64,000 nt of DNA, from contig VUYV01000040.1 of assembly GCA_008711295.1 (NCBI GenBank), positions 5,545,933 through 5,609,932 of the forward strand, read 5' to 3'. Source of the stretch: Anarhynchus alexandrinus (Eukaryota > Chordata > Aves > Charadriiformes > Charadriidae). The position numbers and the translations under genes are program-made. The notes below the pieces were generated by a model, which had not been told where the DNA came from, made no database searches, and saw nothing but the letters and a program-made list of their open reading frames with translations. This document shows positions 1-10,518 of the stretch, in pieces. Each line of letters opens with the position of its first letter. Position 1 is the stretch's first letter.

Positions 1-7
1 CGCCGAC

Positions 8-25
8 AGCGCCACCTATCGGCGC
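8..25. promoter_or_regulatory. CTCF-like motif in the CpG island
   Basis: The segment AGCGCCACCTATCGGCGC resembles the vertebrate CTCF core in the orientation AGCGCCMCCTRGTGG, with mismatches around position 19. CTCF sites are common at CpG-island promoters and domain borders. This is a motif match by eye and occupancy is unknown. Confidence 0.3.
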
Positions 26-61
26 AGGGCAGCGCCGCCCGCGCCGCGCGGGGGCCGGGGC

Positions 62-83
62 CGGTCCGTACCCGGTCCGTACC
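62..83. repeat. Perfect 11-bp tandem duplication in CpG island
   Basis: The unit CGGTCCGTACC occurs twice head to tail with no mismatch, at 62-72 and 73-83, within the CpG island. A short duplication like this can arise by slippage or can double a factor-binding site. I do not recognise the unit as a known motif. Confidence 0.8.
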
Positions 84-300
84 CCGCCGCACCCGCGGAC
101 AGTCCCGCCGAGCCACCCACCCCCTCCCCGGAGGGAGGGTAACGAGCTGCCCAGCCCCCGTGACGGGATCCACCGGCCCGTGGCGAGATGTGGGCTCAGC
201 CCGCCGCTTTGCCCGGCGCGGCAAATTTTAGCCCCGGAGGATGAAACCCGCACCCGACAGTTCTTCCCGGTGCGCCTGCGGAAGGCGGTGAGAGCAGGAT

Positions 301-3300
301 GCAAGCCCTGATGCACGCTGCAGATAAAGCGGTTCCAGAGTCCTACAAGGTCTGCTAAAGCAGCAACGATCCCCCTTCTGTCCCTCACCCCGGCCTGATC
401 AGCCCATAAAACCATTTATTAAAAATAATATTCGGCTATCAGGTCATCCACAAAAATCGCACACAGCACAAACCTGCAAGGTTTCCTAGCAAGCCAGCTG
501 ATAGCCTTCTACCCTAACAGGGAAAAATGCCTATTCACTCATTTTTAGGTTGTACCATACAGCACTTAACGATCTTAAAAGTTGCAGCGCATGCATTAAT
601 AATTTAGAGATTAAAAAAAAAAAATCTTCTGCCACTTAACTGTGGTGCATTTCTCAACAAACCTTACGCTCTCACGTGTCATGGAACACAGTCACTGCAG
701 CCACAGCCAGTCCCAGCGATCCTCTACCAGTAACAGTTTAGGAGGAGACCCAAGGCTGAATTTAACTACTGCAAAACGCTGCCACAAGAAACAGCCGACC
801 TCTAAAACCACCGTTTTCTAGACCTGCACTTTCATCAGGCATTACATGACTTAAAGGCACAAAAATAAAGTCAAAAGCCTCTTCGGTTCTCTATAGCAAA
901 CTTCTCTAAGTCACACACATGTCACAGGTGCTGCTCCCAGAGAAGCAGGAAAGCCAGGAGGCACAGAATAATCATCTTAAAGCTAAATTTAGCATTTGCG
1001 TATCTGCATCATCCTTCTTAGTTTATTTATGTTGTCCTAGCCTACTATTCTTTCATTCAATAATGCCAGCAGAGTAGTACGAACTAATCCTATTCACAAG
1101 AGAGGTCACATTTAAGAATACGAGTTCCTCATCGCCGCTTATTCGGGTACCACATACGATGCACAAGGGCGCAGCTCTCACCTCGCTCTTTGGGTACAGA
1201 ATAGCACCTAACAGGTTGAAAATTAAGGAAAGTTTTTCTAAAAAAAAACCAAAAAAACCCACACAAACCCTTGCCCATATTGACTTGCAAATTTAATAGT
1301 GAGTAAATGAGAAGCAACACATTACAACTCGCACCAGGCTCCAGCTTCCCACCTCCTGATGGACAAACACCAGTAGCCACACATTGCACACACACTTCGA
1401 CTAACCGCTTTCTTTGCGGAGGTTACTCACTACGCACGATGGTACTCATTGTGTTCAGCGATCAAGTGAGCCATTTACCAAAAGCACATCATCTGTGCTG
1501 GAATCTGTATCAGCTCCTGTCCTAGACTTGATCTAAATTAATGTTTTATGAAGGGTTGGGCTTGAAAATCAGTAATGTCTCAAATGACTCCTCGTCACAG
1601 CAGTTACTAGGGACGCTAGAACTAACGAAATTGCAGCTGGACACAAGCTCGGGGGCAATCTCCTGAAGCTCCTAATCAGAAAAAGGGTAGATTAGGTGTA
1701 AAAAGGGAGAAGTCCTATCTCTGCTAATCAGGTCCTCATAAAAGAGCTCGCTTAAGATAGCAAACCCACATGCCTGAACAGACATACACTTGAAATGCCT
1801 GCTTTGCTGTCACAGGACAGCCAGCAGACATTTGTATGTATTTTCATTTGTACACGTAAAAATAAAGTCATGGATGCATTCCAGGACGACTGTTAGTACT
1901 GCCATAATAACAGATAATTATTAAAATGCCATCATTCCACTTATGACAGAAAGTGATACGATTCTCAGAATAAATTAACAATAAATAACACTCTCTTTAG
2001 TCTATATTAATATATCTTCATGAAGAAGAGATACAGATACCATTCTAACTCCATTTCCCACTAAACTCATTAACCATCTTCCATTAACTTCAGTGGGCTT
2101 TTAGCAAATTCCTTGGTTTATTTTTAGATGCCTACAAGCTGAGTTGTGATTCAACAGAAAGCTGTCAGCTGCGTAAGTAGGGCTGCATATTAATATGCAT
2201 GCTCTGCTTTGCCCATCCTATAAAAAAAAAACAAACTGTAAGTGTCCCTTTATGGCTGAGAAAGCTCTGAGCTCTCAGCTCATCTAGGAAAAAAAAAAAA
2301 CAAACACCACCAACCATGATGTACTACTTTCATCCCCAAAACTGGGGTAGGGGAAACACCACTAATCTCCAATGTTATCGCCTCAACAACCCATCATCCG
2401 CGTCACAAGGACAGAGGCTGAACTCCATATTTACAAGTTGGGGTTTTGCTATTGCTTTTTTTTTAAATATATATCATCTGTGAAATAAAACAATCTACAG
2501 AAGTTCAAAGGAAAATAAGTCTCCAAACTCTCTTTCTCCTTGTTTGCTCATTGCTTTGTCTCCCCTCCTGCCTCCTCCACCATGACATTCAAGGTGCACT
2601 TCACTCAGATTACCTTGTTTTGATCCACTCACTCTCCCTTACAGCCCTAGAAGGGAGTCAAGATGACTACTGTGTTACTCAAAACCTTCTCACCATCTCT
2701 TTTAACACCTCTTTGACAGATACTTCACGAGATTAGACTCCTGCAAAAGCTTACAATTTTACATTCCTGGGAGCAGAGGTGAGAAAGGCTGCAGAATTCC
2801 TCATTTCCCTAAAGCCACTCTGGATCTGCACTGGGGTGGACCAATTCACGTCCCTGGTAGCCCCGGATACACAACGAGGGATCACGTGCTTTGGAAGCCT
2901 GTATGTCTATGGAGCACCCCAGGTGTTCACAAACTGCACGAAATAATAGAAAAAGACTCGAGATGGGTTATTGAGAAAGGAGCAGGGCAGAACACAATAT
3001 GCTACTAAACAAGGAGCTCACCAGCATCTTTGATCCTCAAATAAATTAACTGCTCAAGTTGAAATATATACGCTAGCGAGAGACTTTTTAGCATGCTTCA
3101 CCTTTTGTCGTGTTTCAGTTCTTAAACACTGTTTCTCCCACTAAATAATTTCCTCTTGTCTCAATTTAATCATGCTAAGCACTTGAAAAAAGTGCTTTTC
3201 ATCTTCAGCACATAATGAGGTAAGCTGCTGCAGAGAACTGTTTTGTCTCTATGCAAGTCTGGTTTGGCATATTTCTGCGTGCATGTTAAAAAATTCTTTC

Positions 3301-4072
3301 ACTTAGAAAATTTCTCTTTCAAGTACCTTGTCAAGGTATGCTCCCTTTAGATGCCAACATTAAAAACAGTAGACATGCATCTCATGAAGTTGAAATAAAT
3401 CTTGTCTTTTGACTATGTTGCAAAGAGACCACACCAGAAATCGTATTAGAAAACAGCAATTTCTGTCACAGTGCACTTTCATCCTATGCTATAGACAGGC
3501 TCAGATCCTGTGGATTTCAACCATGACTTTCAACTACAAAATAAAAGTACTGAAAGGGTTAAAAAATACCTATTAATTACTCAAGAAAAGACTACAGTAA
3601 TTAGCTTCTACATGACATCTGACTTTGTGTTTCACTTGGCATCTATAAATGGTCAATAAATGACAATGTACTGTTGTGCCTTAAAATTCATAAATCCAAA
3701 GCTATTTTGTGTATTGACAGCAAACCCATCCACCCAGTATCAGAATTAAGCAGAATTGCTCCAAGCTAATAACCTAAAGAGGAAACTGGCTGCAGCTGAC
3801 ATCAAGGACTAAAGGATTATTTATTTCAACTGGCTATGATTTTTTACTTCATCTCAGTAAAGCTACAAGATTGGGCAGCTTCTCCAGCCTATTAATTTTT
3901 CCCCCCACAGTAAGTCATAATTATGTTTTTAACAGACTAAGGACACCCCCCCCCCCCAAATAAATCACATTCAGATAGTCTAAGATCATAGAATCTTAGC
4001 CAATTTTGCTTTCCAGCCCCAAACTTGTAGCCAAGATCTTGACTTAAAGAAACCAAACCATTGAGAACTTAC
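301..4072. other. Non-coding stretch, 0.3-4.1 kb
   Basis: Intron-like or intergenic DNA. The only structured content I see is simple tracts: an A run near 612-624, A-rich and C-spiked tracts near 1240-1265, 2221-2232 and 2288-2300, and a C run at 3946-3957. Short open frames here are scattered on both strands, lack good splice signals and give no recognisable protein. A fragment reading ATCATAGAATC near 3987 looks like a CR1 terminus, but the flank does not match CR1. Confidence 0.6.
3946..3957. repeat. Poly(C) run of 12
   Basis: Twelve consecutive C residues followed by an A-rich segment. This is a mononucleotide repeat that is probably length-variable and prone to sequencing error. Confidence 0.9.
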
Positions 4073-4241
4073 CGCTCAGCTCCAAAGGCTAACATGTATT
4101 TTATTTCAAGTTTGAATTCTGCAGATTTCAATTTACATACCTCTGCTATTACTCTATCAGTTTTCCTAAATGTGTGCTTTTCCTCCCCCATAGTAAAGTT
4201 ATTTGCATCTATAACTTGGTTTGCTAGGAATTGGGTTTTAG
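4073..4241 (-). CDS. Candidate internal coding exon, unknown product
   Basis: On the minus strand a long T tract leads into GTGGAG, then 169 nt with no stop in one frame, ending at a strong donor (GAGCG|GTAAGT). The frame enters with two bases of a split codon and leaves the same way. It encodes about 56 residues, starting KTQFLANQVIDAN and ending YMLAFGAE. The peptide is charged and looks globular, but I do not recognise the family. An alternative donor at 4139-4140 (GCAGAG|GTATGT) would give a 101-nt exon. An open stretch of this length is not rare by chance in 128 kb of two-strand sequence. The paired splice signals are the main support. Confidence 0.3.
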
Positions 4242-6429
4242 CTCCACAAAAAAAAAAAAGATAAAAGGGAAAGCTATGCAAGATGATAGTGAAATGAAGT
4301 ACTATATTTGTAAATCTGGGTTTTTTTCCAGATGTGCAAGCATAACTAAATAAATATTCAGCGGAAAGAATACATACACCCTACTGGGGTTCTGGAAATA
4401 ACCTGACAGTATCTCTAATCGCGATGCATACACAGAAGTATCATGCTGTGCGCTCGGCGCAGGAGACAGAAGGCTGCATTTAAAAGCAAGAAGATAACCA
4501 TGTAAGATCAAAAGACAAACAAGGAGCGGTTCTCACTGGCTCCTCTGAGGATATCCTCTTTCTCTTTCACAGGCAACTAATTGCTAAGTCAAGCCCAGTT
4601 GTTTTTAATGAGAATTATAATGATTCTACCAATTTTAATGCTGACAAAATAAAACAAGGTCTGTATCAAGTACCTGGATATAGACAAACACAGAGATAAT
4701 CCACTCTTTACTGGTCAGAGATAACTCTGCAAGGAAATATGAGCCACCTTAAAGCAATGTTGATGCTTGGAGAGGGACATGTGGCATTCCCTTCCCTGAG
4801 ATGATCCATAGATGACCATCTAGCAATGCGGTTGGGATGAAGGACCCTCTTCTGTGTACATTCCATTGAGTTTCAAAGTCTCCTCACAGAGTCAAGTGAG
4901 GTCTATCATAACTCAAAACCTGAAATTGCATCCAGATGCTACACCACCTAAATTTAAAGGGTTACAGATTTGCAGTAACATCTAGTTTGGGAATCACAGG
5001 CTTTCCCAATTTCGTATCCAAGCTTAAAATGAGTAAGTGCAAAATATTTAGCTTCATTAAAAGTGAAAGCCCTCCTCAGTATCCCATAAACTGCCCTTGA
5101 CCAAGGACTGCAAGCGGGAAAAGATCCACCAACCGTGTTAGCATCCTCAAAGTTTTAAGTGAGACATCTGAGCCAGGAATTGATTTTCTTTCCTCCAGAA
5201 AGCTGCGCACAACGTCACTCTGCATGCTGTCACTGTCCCCAGGATGGAAGGGGAGAAAAAACATTTAGTGCCATAAAGCAGCATACGTAGAAAAGTGATA
5301 AAATGTTACAGTCTTGAAGTTTTACTACCCAAAGCATGGAGCTGAAATTCATTTTTCCTTTATATGAAATTTGGTTTAAATAATTTTAGGTTTAACTCAT
5401 AAGAAGAGCATTCAATTCTGTGGTCTTATGCATAGCTTTCATGTGCAAGACTTTTCTCAAAGCCAAGGAGAACACCTTGAAGTAAACCCCACTTACACTA
5501 GCATTTAATCCCACTTGTTCTAACTGTACAACAACAGATTTTTCAACCATGTACTCCAATATTAAATGAAGAGGGGAGGAAAGAGTCACTGGAGCATTTC
5601 AAGTTACATCTAACATAACAAAAGAAACACAGAAAATATAGGAAGTTGCTTGGCACAGTGACACGACGACGAGCATTTGGAAAGCTGAAGTTCTCTATAT
5701 TAAACAGCATCTCTGACCCAGGGGGTCAACAGCCCTGGGGGTGGCTGACACCCACCCACCCACCCCACCCTGCTAGCACACAATGGGATTTAGTCATCAA
5801 ATTAAAAAACAGCCAATTTAACCTGTAACTGAGAAGGGTCATCTTTTCTTAGTTTTTAAAATCTTAATATCTTCTATTTCCCTAAGGCCACAGAAAAGTC
5901 ATACCATGTCACATGAAATGGGAATACTACGTCTTACTGACTGCTGGTAATTGTGGAAGGGGGGGGGATGAAGGACGTTAAGTCCCTCCATTTCCCTTGT
6001 CCCCAGCCTCCTGTAAAGCCTCTGCGCTTTTTTCTTTTTAACCACTTAATCCCTTCCTTCCTCTTTTCCCACGTCCTCCCCTTTTTTCTAATCGTTCCCC
6101 TTGAAACTATATTGAAAATCTTGGATCAGCTAATAATTTAGTCATGCTTATTAAGAAATTATTTATATGGCATAACAGCTGGCCTACATTTCTCACTGAA
6201 TATAGTTTTCCCCCTTTGATGGTCACTTTTCCATTCAACACTTGAAATTAAGCCTGTATTTCTCACGAAAGTATATCACACTAGAAGCCAATTCAAAGTT
6301 GCTAGAAACAAAGCCAACCGCCCTGCAATTAACCAGCGTTTTCCTCTGGTCTTCAGGAAGTTTGGAATGAAGTTCCCTACTCCACCTTCTGTGCAAATTG
6401 TTAAAAATAGTCAATGATGACCGACTGAC
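4242..6429. other. Non-coding stretch with one unknown repeat copy
   Basis: Apart from the repeat copy at about 5008-5215, this is unremarkable AT-rich DNA. It has a C-rich patch at 5735-5772 (CCCACC-like units) and a G run at 5960-5968. I see no supported gene. Confidence 0.6.
5008..5215 (-). repeat. Unknown interspersed repeat, copy A
   Basis: This segment aligns by eye with 10316-10518 in the same orientation over about 200 bp. Shared blocks include CCAAGGACTGCAAG, GGGAAAA.GATCC, CAAAGTT/GAAAGTT and TTTCCTCCAGAAAG. Read on minus, copy A is open through much of its length and the frame ends ...LGQGQFMGY before a stop. That may be the remains of a transposable-element frame. I cannot assign it to a named family; it does not read like the CR1 3' end. 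Confidence 0.6.
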
Positions 6430-6757
6430 TACTTAAAGGGGGGCTACAGGAAAGGTGGAGAGGGACTTTATCAGGGAGTGTAGCGATAGGACGAGGGGTA
6501 ATGGTTTTAAACTGAAAGAGGGGAGATTTAGATTAGATATTAGGAAAAAAATCCTTACTGTCAAGGTGATGAGGCACTGGAACAGGTTGCCCAGAGAAGC
6601 TGTGGAAGCCCCATCCCTGGAAGTGCTCAAGGCCAGGCTGGATGGGGCTTTGAGCAACCTGGTCTAGTGGAAGGTGTCCATACCCACGGCAGGGGGGTTG
6701 GAACTACGTGATCTTTAAGGTCCCTTCCAACCCAAACCAGGCTATAATTCTATGATC
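6430..6757 (+). mobile_element. CR1 LINE, 5'-truncated 3' end
   Basis: This is the classic tail of an avian CR1 retrotransposon. It reads in order: ACTTAAAGGGGGGCTACAGG, TATCAGGGAGTGTAGCGATA, a block encoding RHWNRLPREAVEAPSLEV, then CCTTCCAACCCAAACC, and it ends on ATTCTATGATC. CR1 copies in birds are typically cut short at the 5' end and stop at a short ATTCTATGAT-type terminus rather than a poly(A) tail, as seen here. The peptide-like open frames on either strand are by-products of the repeat. The copy is sense on plus. Confidence 0.95.
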
Positions 6758-8746
6758 AAAGGAGACAAGTACTGAAACAAAACATAAGATAAGACCTTCT
6801 GTGGGAGCACCCAGGAGGAGGAATTCAATCTGCCGTGAACGAGGGTGAAGGTCCGCCAACTGCTCAGCTTTTGACGTGGCAGATCACTCATTACCACCCT
6901 GTTGTGCAGAACCATTTTTAAGGCCATTCTGTTAAATAATGATAAACCCCCAACACAGCAACTCAGTTACACACGTAGTAGAATACAGACAATAAGGCGA
7001 GAGTTCAATGCCACTTTTCTTCCTCAGCAAATCCGCTAAAACAACAGACCCCTACTCAGTTGTCCATTTACACTCCTACACTTTCAGTCTCATTGCAATC
7101 ACTGGCAAATGCCTTCAAAGGTATTAGCAGTATCGATGAACAAGTAGGTGAATGACATTCAGATTAACTCCCCCGGCTCTAACACGTGTGTATTACACAA
7201 ACCTGTAATAACCTATTTCCTAATTTCTGAGTGGTCAAAACACTCTACTTCAATTATGCTTCAACCCACAGTTTATAATCTTTTGGTGACTTCCTAAAAA
7301 AATTTAGAGAGAATTCAAGACCTGTTGTTCCATCCAAAAAGAAGTGCACTTTAACAGAATGAATTCACTCTAATGCATTTAAAGGTATTTTTATACCTGA
7401 ATAGAAACTTTCATTTATAGAAATCAAACCTCATGTACCTCCACCCATTCAGGAAGCGTGGGGGGAATTTCCAGAAACACACAAGAGTGTGACCTGATTT
7501 ACCACATTTATGGCACAGTGCAGTGTATCCCAGTCTCGCTCCCCTTTATCAGCCACCAAATCGAGCATTTGCTGGATGATTTTCTGCCCAGCCTGTGCTT
7601 TTTTTTTTCTCCACTCCCCCTTTCTGTGGAAAGGAGGATATGAGAGGAATCTGATATATGCCCGTGCTGCAACTTAGTACAGCGTTGAAAAACAGGTACA
7701 GCTAGACCCTGGAGCGGGAAAGTAACTCCCAGGCTGCTTAATCCAGGCATAGCTTCAGTGACTTAAGAGACACAAATCCTGCTGACTCACAATCACAGAA
7801 ATCCCGACAGAGTATCTCTCTGTGAAAAACATTTACACTCTCCTTGCTGAAGGAAAAAATTGTAAAGCAATACTGATTTGAAATAGAATGCAAGATACCT
7901 GGGGAAGCACGTAAGACGATGGAATGAGGTGTGCTTAAAAATGACTTAAAAATTACCTGAAGACAGATATATAGATATTTTAATCTGACCTGATTGTGTC
8001 TTATGGCTTTAGAGACGTATTACCCACTTTAGCACAACACTTCGTTCCTGTAATCCTGCCACACTGCAAACCAAAGAGAACAGTCAGAACAGATGTGCCA
8101 GCTCAGCATATTTTGAATACGTCCCTGGAGCACCTTCTAAGCCAGAGACTGCAAATGGCTGGCATAGGTCCACATCACCTACAGAAAGCCTGTATATCCT
8201 GAAGTCCTGGTTTCCTTCAAGTGGGATTCAGCCTTCCTACTGCTCCTCTAAAGGAACACCAGACAGTAGAAAGCCCTCATTTTTCACAGGACTCCATCTT
8301 CTAGCTTAACCTCAAGACTACCGGATCCATGGTGGCCACGCAGGGGAAGACACCACTGACATTTAGCCACCCTTGAGCCAAACATTCTGCAAACAGCAGA
8401 AGATATACTCTTAATCTCTTAATACACAACTTGCGAAGGAAAGATTACAGTATATTATTTCATACCTATTCAATATCTGGGTAATCATATTTATGCAGAG
8501 TTGGCTAAATTTGAGTGGCATCCTGTTTACAAAGTAGTCCTGTCCACTCCCTAATACCGCTGATGCCTGTTTTCTGGTGGATATCCACATAAAATATGTT
8601 TCATTAGCTGTTCCAAGCATCTTTTGTACAAAACAAGGTCTGAGCTCATGTATATACTGTTTCAGGCACCTAACACTTCTTGAAAACAATTACCTCATCC
8701 TCCAGAAACCACTGTCATTAAGACAACACCTTGAACCTTTGTGGCT

Positions 8747-8805
8747 TAAAAAAAAAACCAAACAACTCAAAACAAAACAAAACCCCTACAAAAACAAAAC
8801 CTGGC
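8747..8805. repeat. A-rich (AAAAC)n-like simple repeat
   Basis: A run of A followed by AACAAAAC-type units with scattered C. This is low-complexity DNA, probably slipped from a poly(A)-like seed. A similar tract lies at 26266-26312. Confidence 0.85.
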
Positions 8806-9439
8806 CAACTCCAGTATCAGAAGTCTGAGATGAGTAACCCACTTAGTAACGCATGGGAGTCCAAAACAGCTCCCAGGTGCATTTCCTCATTCTCATTCAG
8901 GGTGTTAGTCCAGATGCCCAGTGGCCACCCTTCTACAGCATCAACACAGTGAGCTGCCACACTGCTTTCAAGTTATAGGAAGGAGAGAAAAATTCATGCT
9001 GCGAGACAGGATTTAAGGCCCCCCTCTTCCAGCTTCACCGGTGGAGCCAGGGAACCATCGCTGCAGTGTCCCACCAAGCACAAAGGACAAGTCACCTCTT
9101 AGAGAAACAACCCTAGGCAGCCTCCCATCTGGGGACGAATTGCCTGCTCCCACACAAGGTACTCCATGGGGGAATTCCTCTCTGACTCTTCCGGGCCGCT
9201 ACTAATTGCTGGAGGCCCTAGGGAGGTAGACCTTAACATCAATCAGCAGTTCAAGTACAAGCAATCATGACAGCTATAAACAAAAATATTTGTAAGTGAA
9301 TGTTTGAGTCACAGGGTAGTGGTGGTGCAACTGAGATAGGCTCCTGCCTTGAATTAGTTTGCCCAAACCTGTTTTTCAGCCCCATTTCTGAAGAACTCAG
9401 CATTTTAAAAAAAGCTGTTGATAACTGAGACAGGGAGTA

Positions 9440-9785
9440 AAGAACCATTGAACCGATTCAGAGATTGAGGGAATTTACTTATGCTGATAGACTGAAAGAT
9501 GTCAAGGTACTTGAAAGGATCCTTGAAATCATTGGGAGGACTGAGACATGATTTAACTTGAGTGAAAAATTAGCTTTAAATACAGAAAATACTAGGTTTT
9601 GGGGCTGTCAGATTTTTGTTTTAATTTTTCATATTAGAGTACATCTATTTAATATTTGCCTAATGATGAATGAAAGCCTGCCTTTTAAAAACAGTAAGAA
9701 GGACTAGCTCATAAATACAGTGGGTTTTCCATCCCTTGATATCACCAGGTTGAGACTAGATGCCCTTCATGAAGGTATCCTTTAA
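9440..9785 (+). mobile_element. Possible ancient CR1/L3-type LINE remnant
   Basis: The wording is loosely that of an old CR1-clade tail: a block like TTCAGAGATTGAGGGAATTT near 9457, then a degenerate middle. A closing block, GTTGAGACTAGATGCCCTTCATGA (9750-9773), matches the usual tail theme of 'gactagatgacctt..gaggtccctt'. Divergence is heavy and the terminal repeat is not preserved. It could be chance similarity. Confidence 0.3.
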
Positions 9786-10315
9786 ACAAACTGAAGTTAC
9801 TGAGGTTCAGATAGGGATGACCTAAACATAATAGCACAAGACACGAAAGTTTTTGTCCCTGCCTTCAGTATCGTTCCTGTATTTTAACCAACTACAGCCC
9901 ACCTTACCCATCCCAAGGGTTAGCAGATGCACCCAGCACTCCCTTCTTCCAGCTGATGCCATAAACAGAGGCTGAAGCATCTTCTGACTTTTTATTTCTG
10001 CCCCCCCCTGCCCACACACACATCTTCTGCATTTCGAACCAAGTTTCAGAAAGAAACACGGTGGATGCCATAACACTGTTCAGTACAAATATGGAGAGGT
10101 GCCTATATACGCCAATCTCAAGCAGACAGACATCTGTATATGGTCTGCACTTACAAGAGAAGTAGAAGCTCCTGCACACCCATTTATATGCCATTGTCAC
10201 GCTGCCTAGTGCTACACAGCTCCCCAGTAGCATATAGACATTAGGGATCACTTTTCCAAAGCACCTTGGCAGACCTCCAGAGCTTAAACTCTAGATCTTG
10301 GACTTCATTCTGGCA

Positions 10316-10518
10316 GCCAAACTTAAAAAGAAAAAGTAGAACGTATTTAATTTTATTAAGAATCAAAGCCCTTCTCAGTATGCTGTAAACTGTCCTTGGC
10401 CAAGGACTGCAAGTGGGAAAAAGATCCTCCAACTATGTCAGTATCCTGAAAGTTCTAAATGAGATGCCTGACCTGAGAATCGCTCCTCTTTCCTCCAGAA
10501 AGCCGCAGGCAACCGCAT
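10316..10518 (-). repeat. Unknown interspersed repeat, copy B
   Basis: Partner of the copy at 5008-5215, same orientation, roughly 80 percent identical by eye. Relative to copy A the minus-strand frame is broken by a stop codon. It also has a one-base insertion in the run GAAAAAGATCC, which in copy A reads GAAAAGATCC. The two breaks suggest that neither copy is under coding constraint now. Confidence 0.6.

Larger units (their letters stand above)
1..300. promoter_or_regulatory. CpG island edge, truncated by window start
   Basis: The first 300 bases are very GC-rich and dense in CpG. Base composition drops to ordinary AT-rich vertebrate DNA right after about position 300. In a bird genome such islands usually mark a promoter with a first exon. 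Only the right edge is visible, so the strand of any gene cannot be fixed. On plus, an ATG at 241 opens a short frame that reaches a possible donor (GGCG|GTGAGA, near 287). On minus I see no convincing first exon. The island could serve a plus-strand gene running into the window or a gene lying to the left. Confidence is high for the island and low for any transcript model. Confidence 0.75.
6758..10315. other. Non-coding stretch, 6.8-10.3 kb
   Basis: Mostly featureless. It holds an A/C-rich simple tract at 8747-8805, a possible ancient LINE remnant at 9440-9785, and a few CpG and C-rich spots near 9010-9200. A 115-codon open frame on minus at 9904-10251 lacks a convincing acceptor and its translation looks random, so I do not call it a gene. 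Confidence 0.55.

Noticed and set aside
3985..4000. CR1-like end word (ATCATAGAATC); similar words near 14520 and 25082
   Set aside because: Only the terminal word matches; the adjacent DNA lacks the rest of a CR1 tail.
6433..6667. Open frames on both strands within the CR1 copy
   Set aside because: They are translations of the CR1 3' end, a repeat, and do not represent a host gene.
9822..10251. Overlapping open frames of 84 and 115 codons on minus
   Set aside because: No good acceptor, random-looking translation and overlap with each other; within chance expectation.
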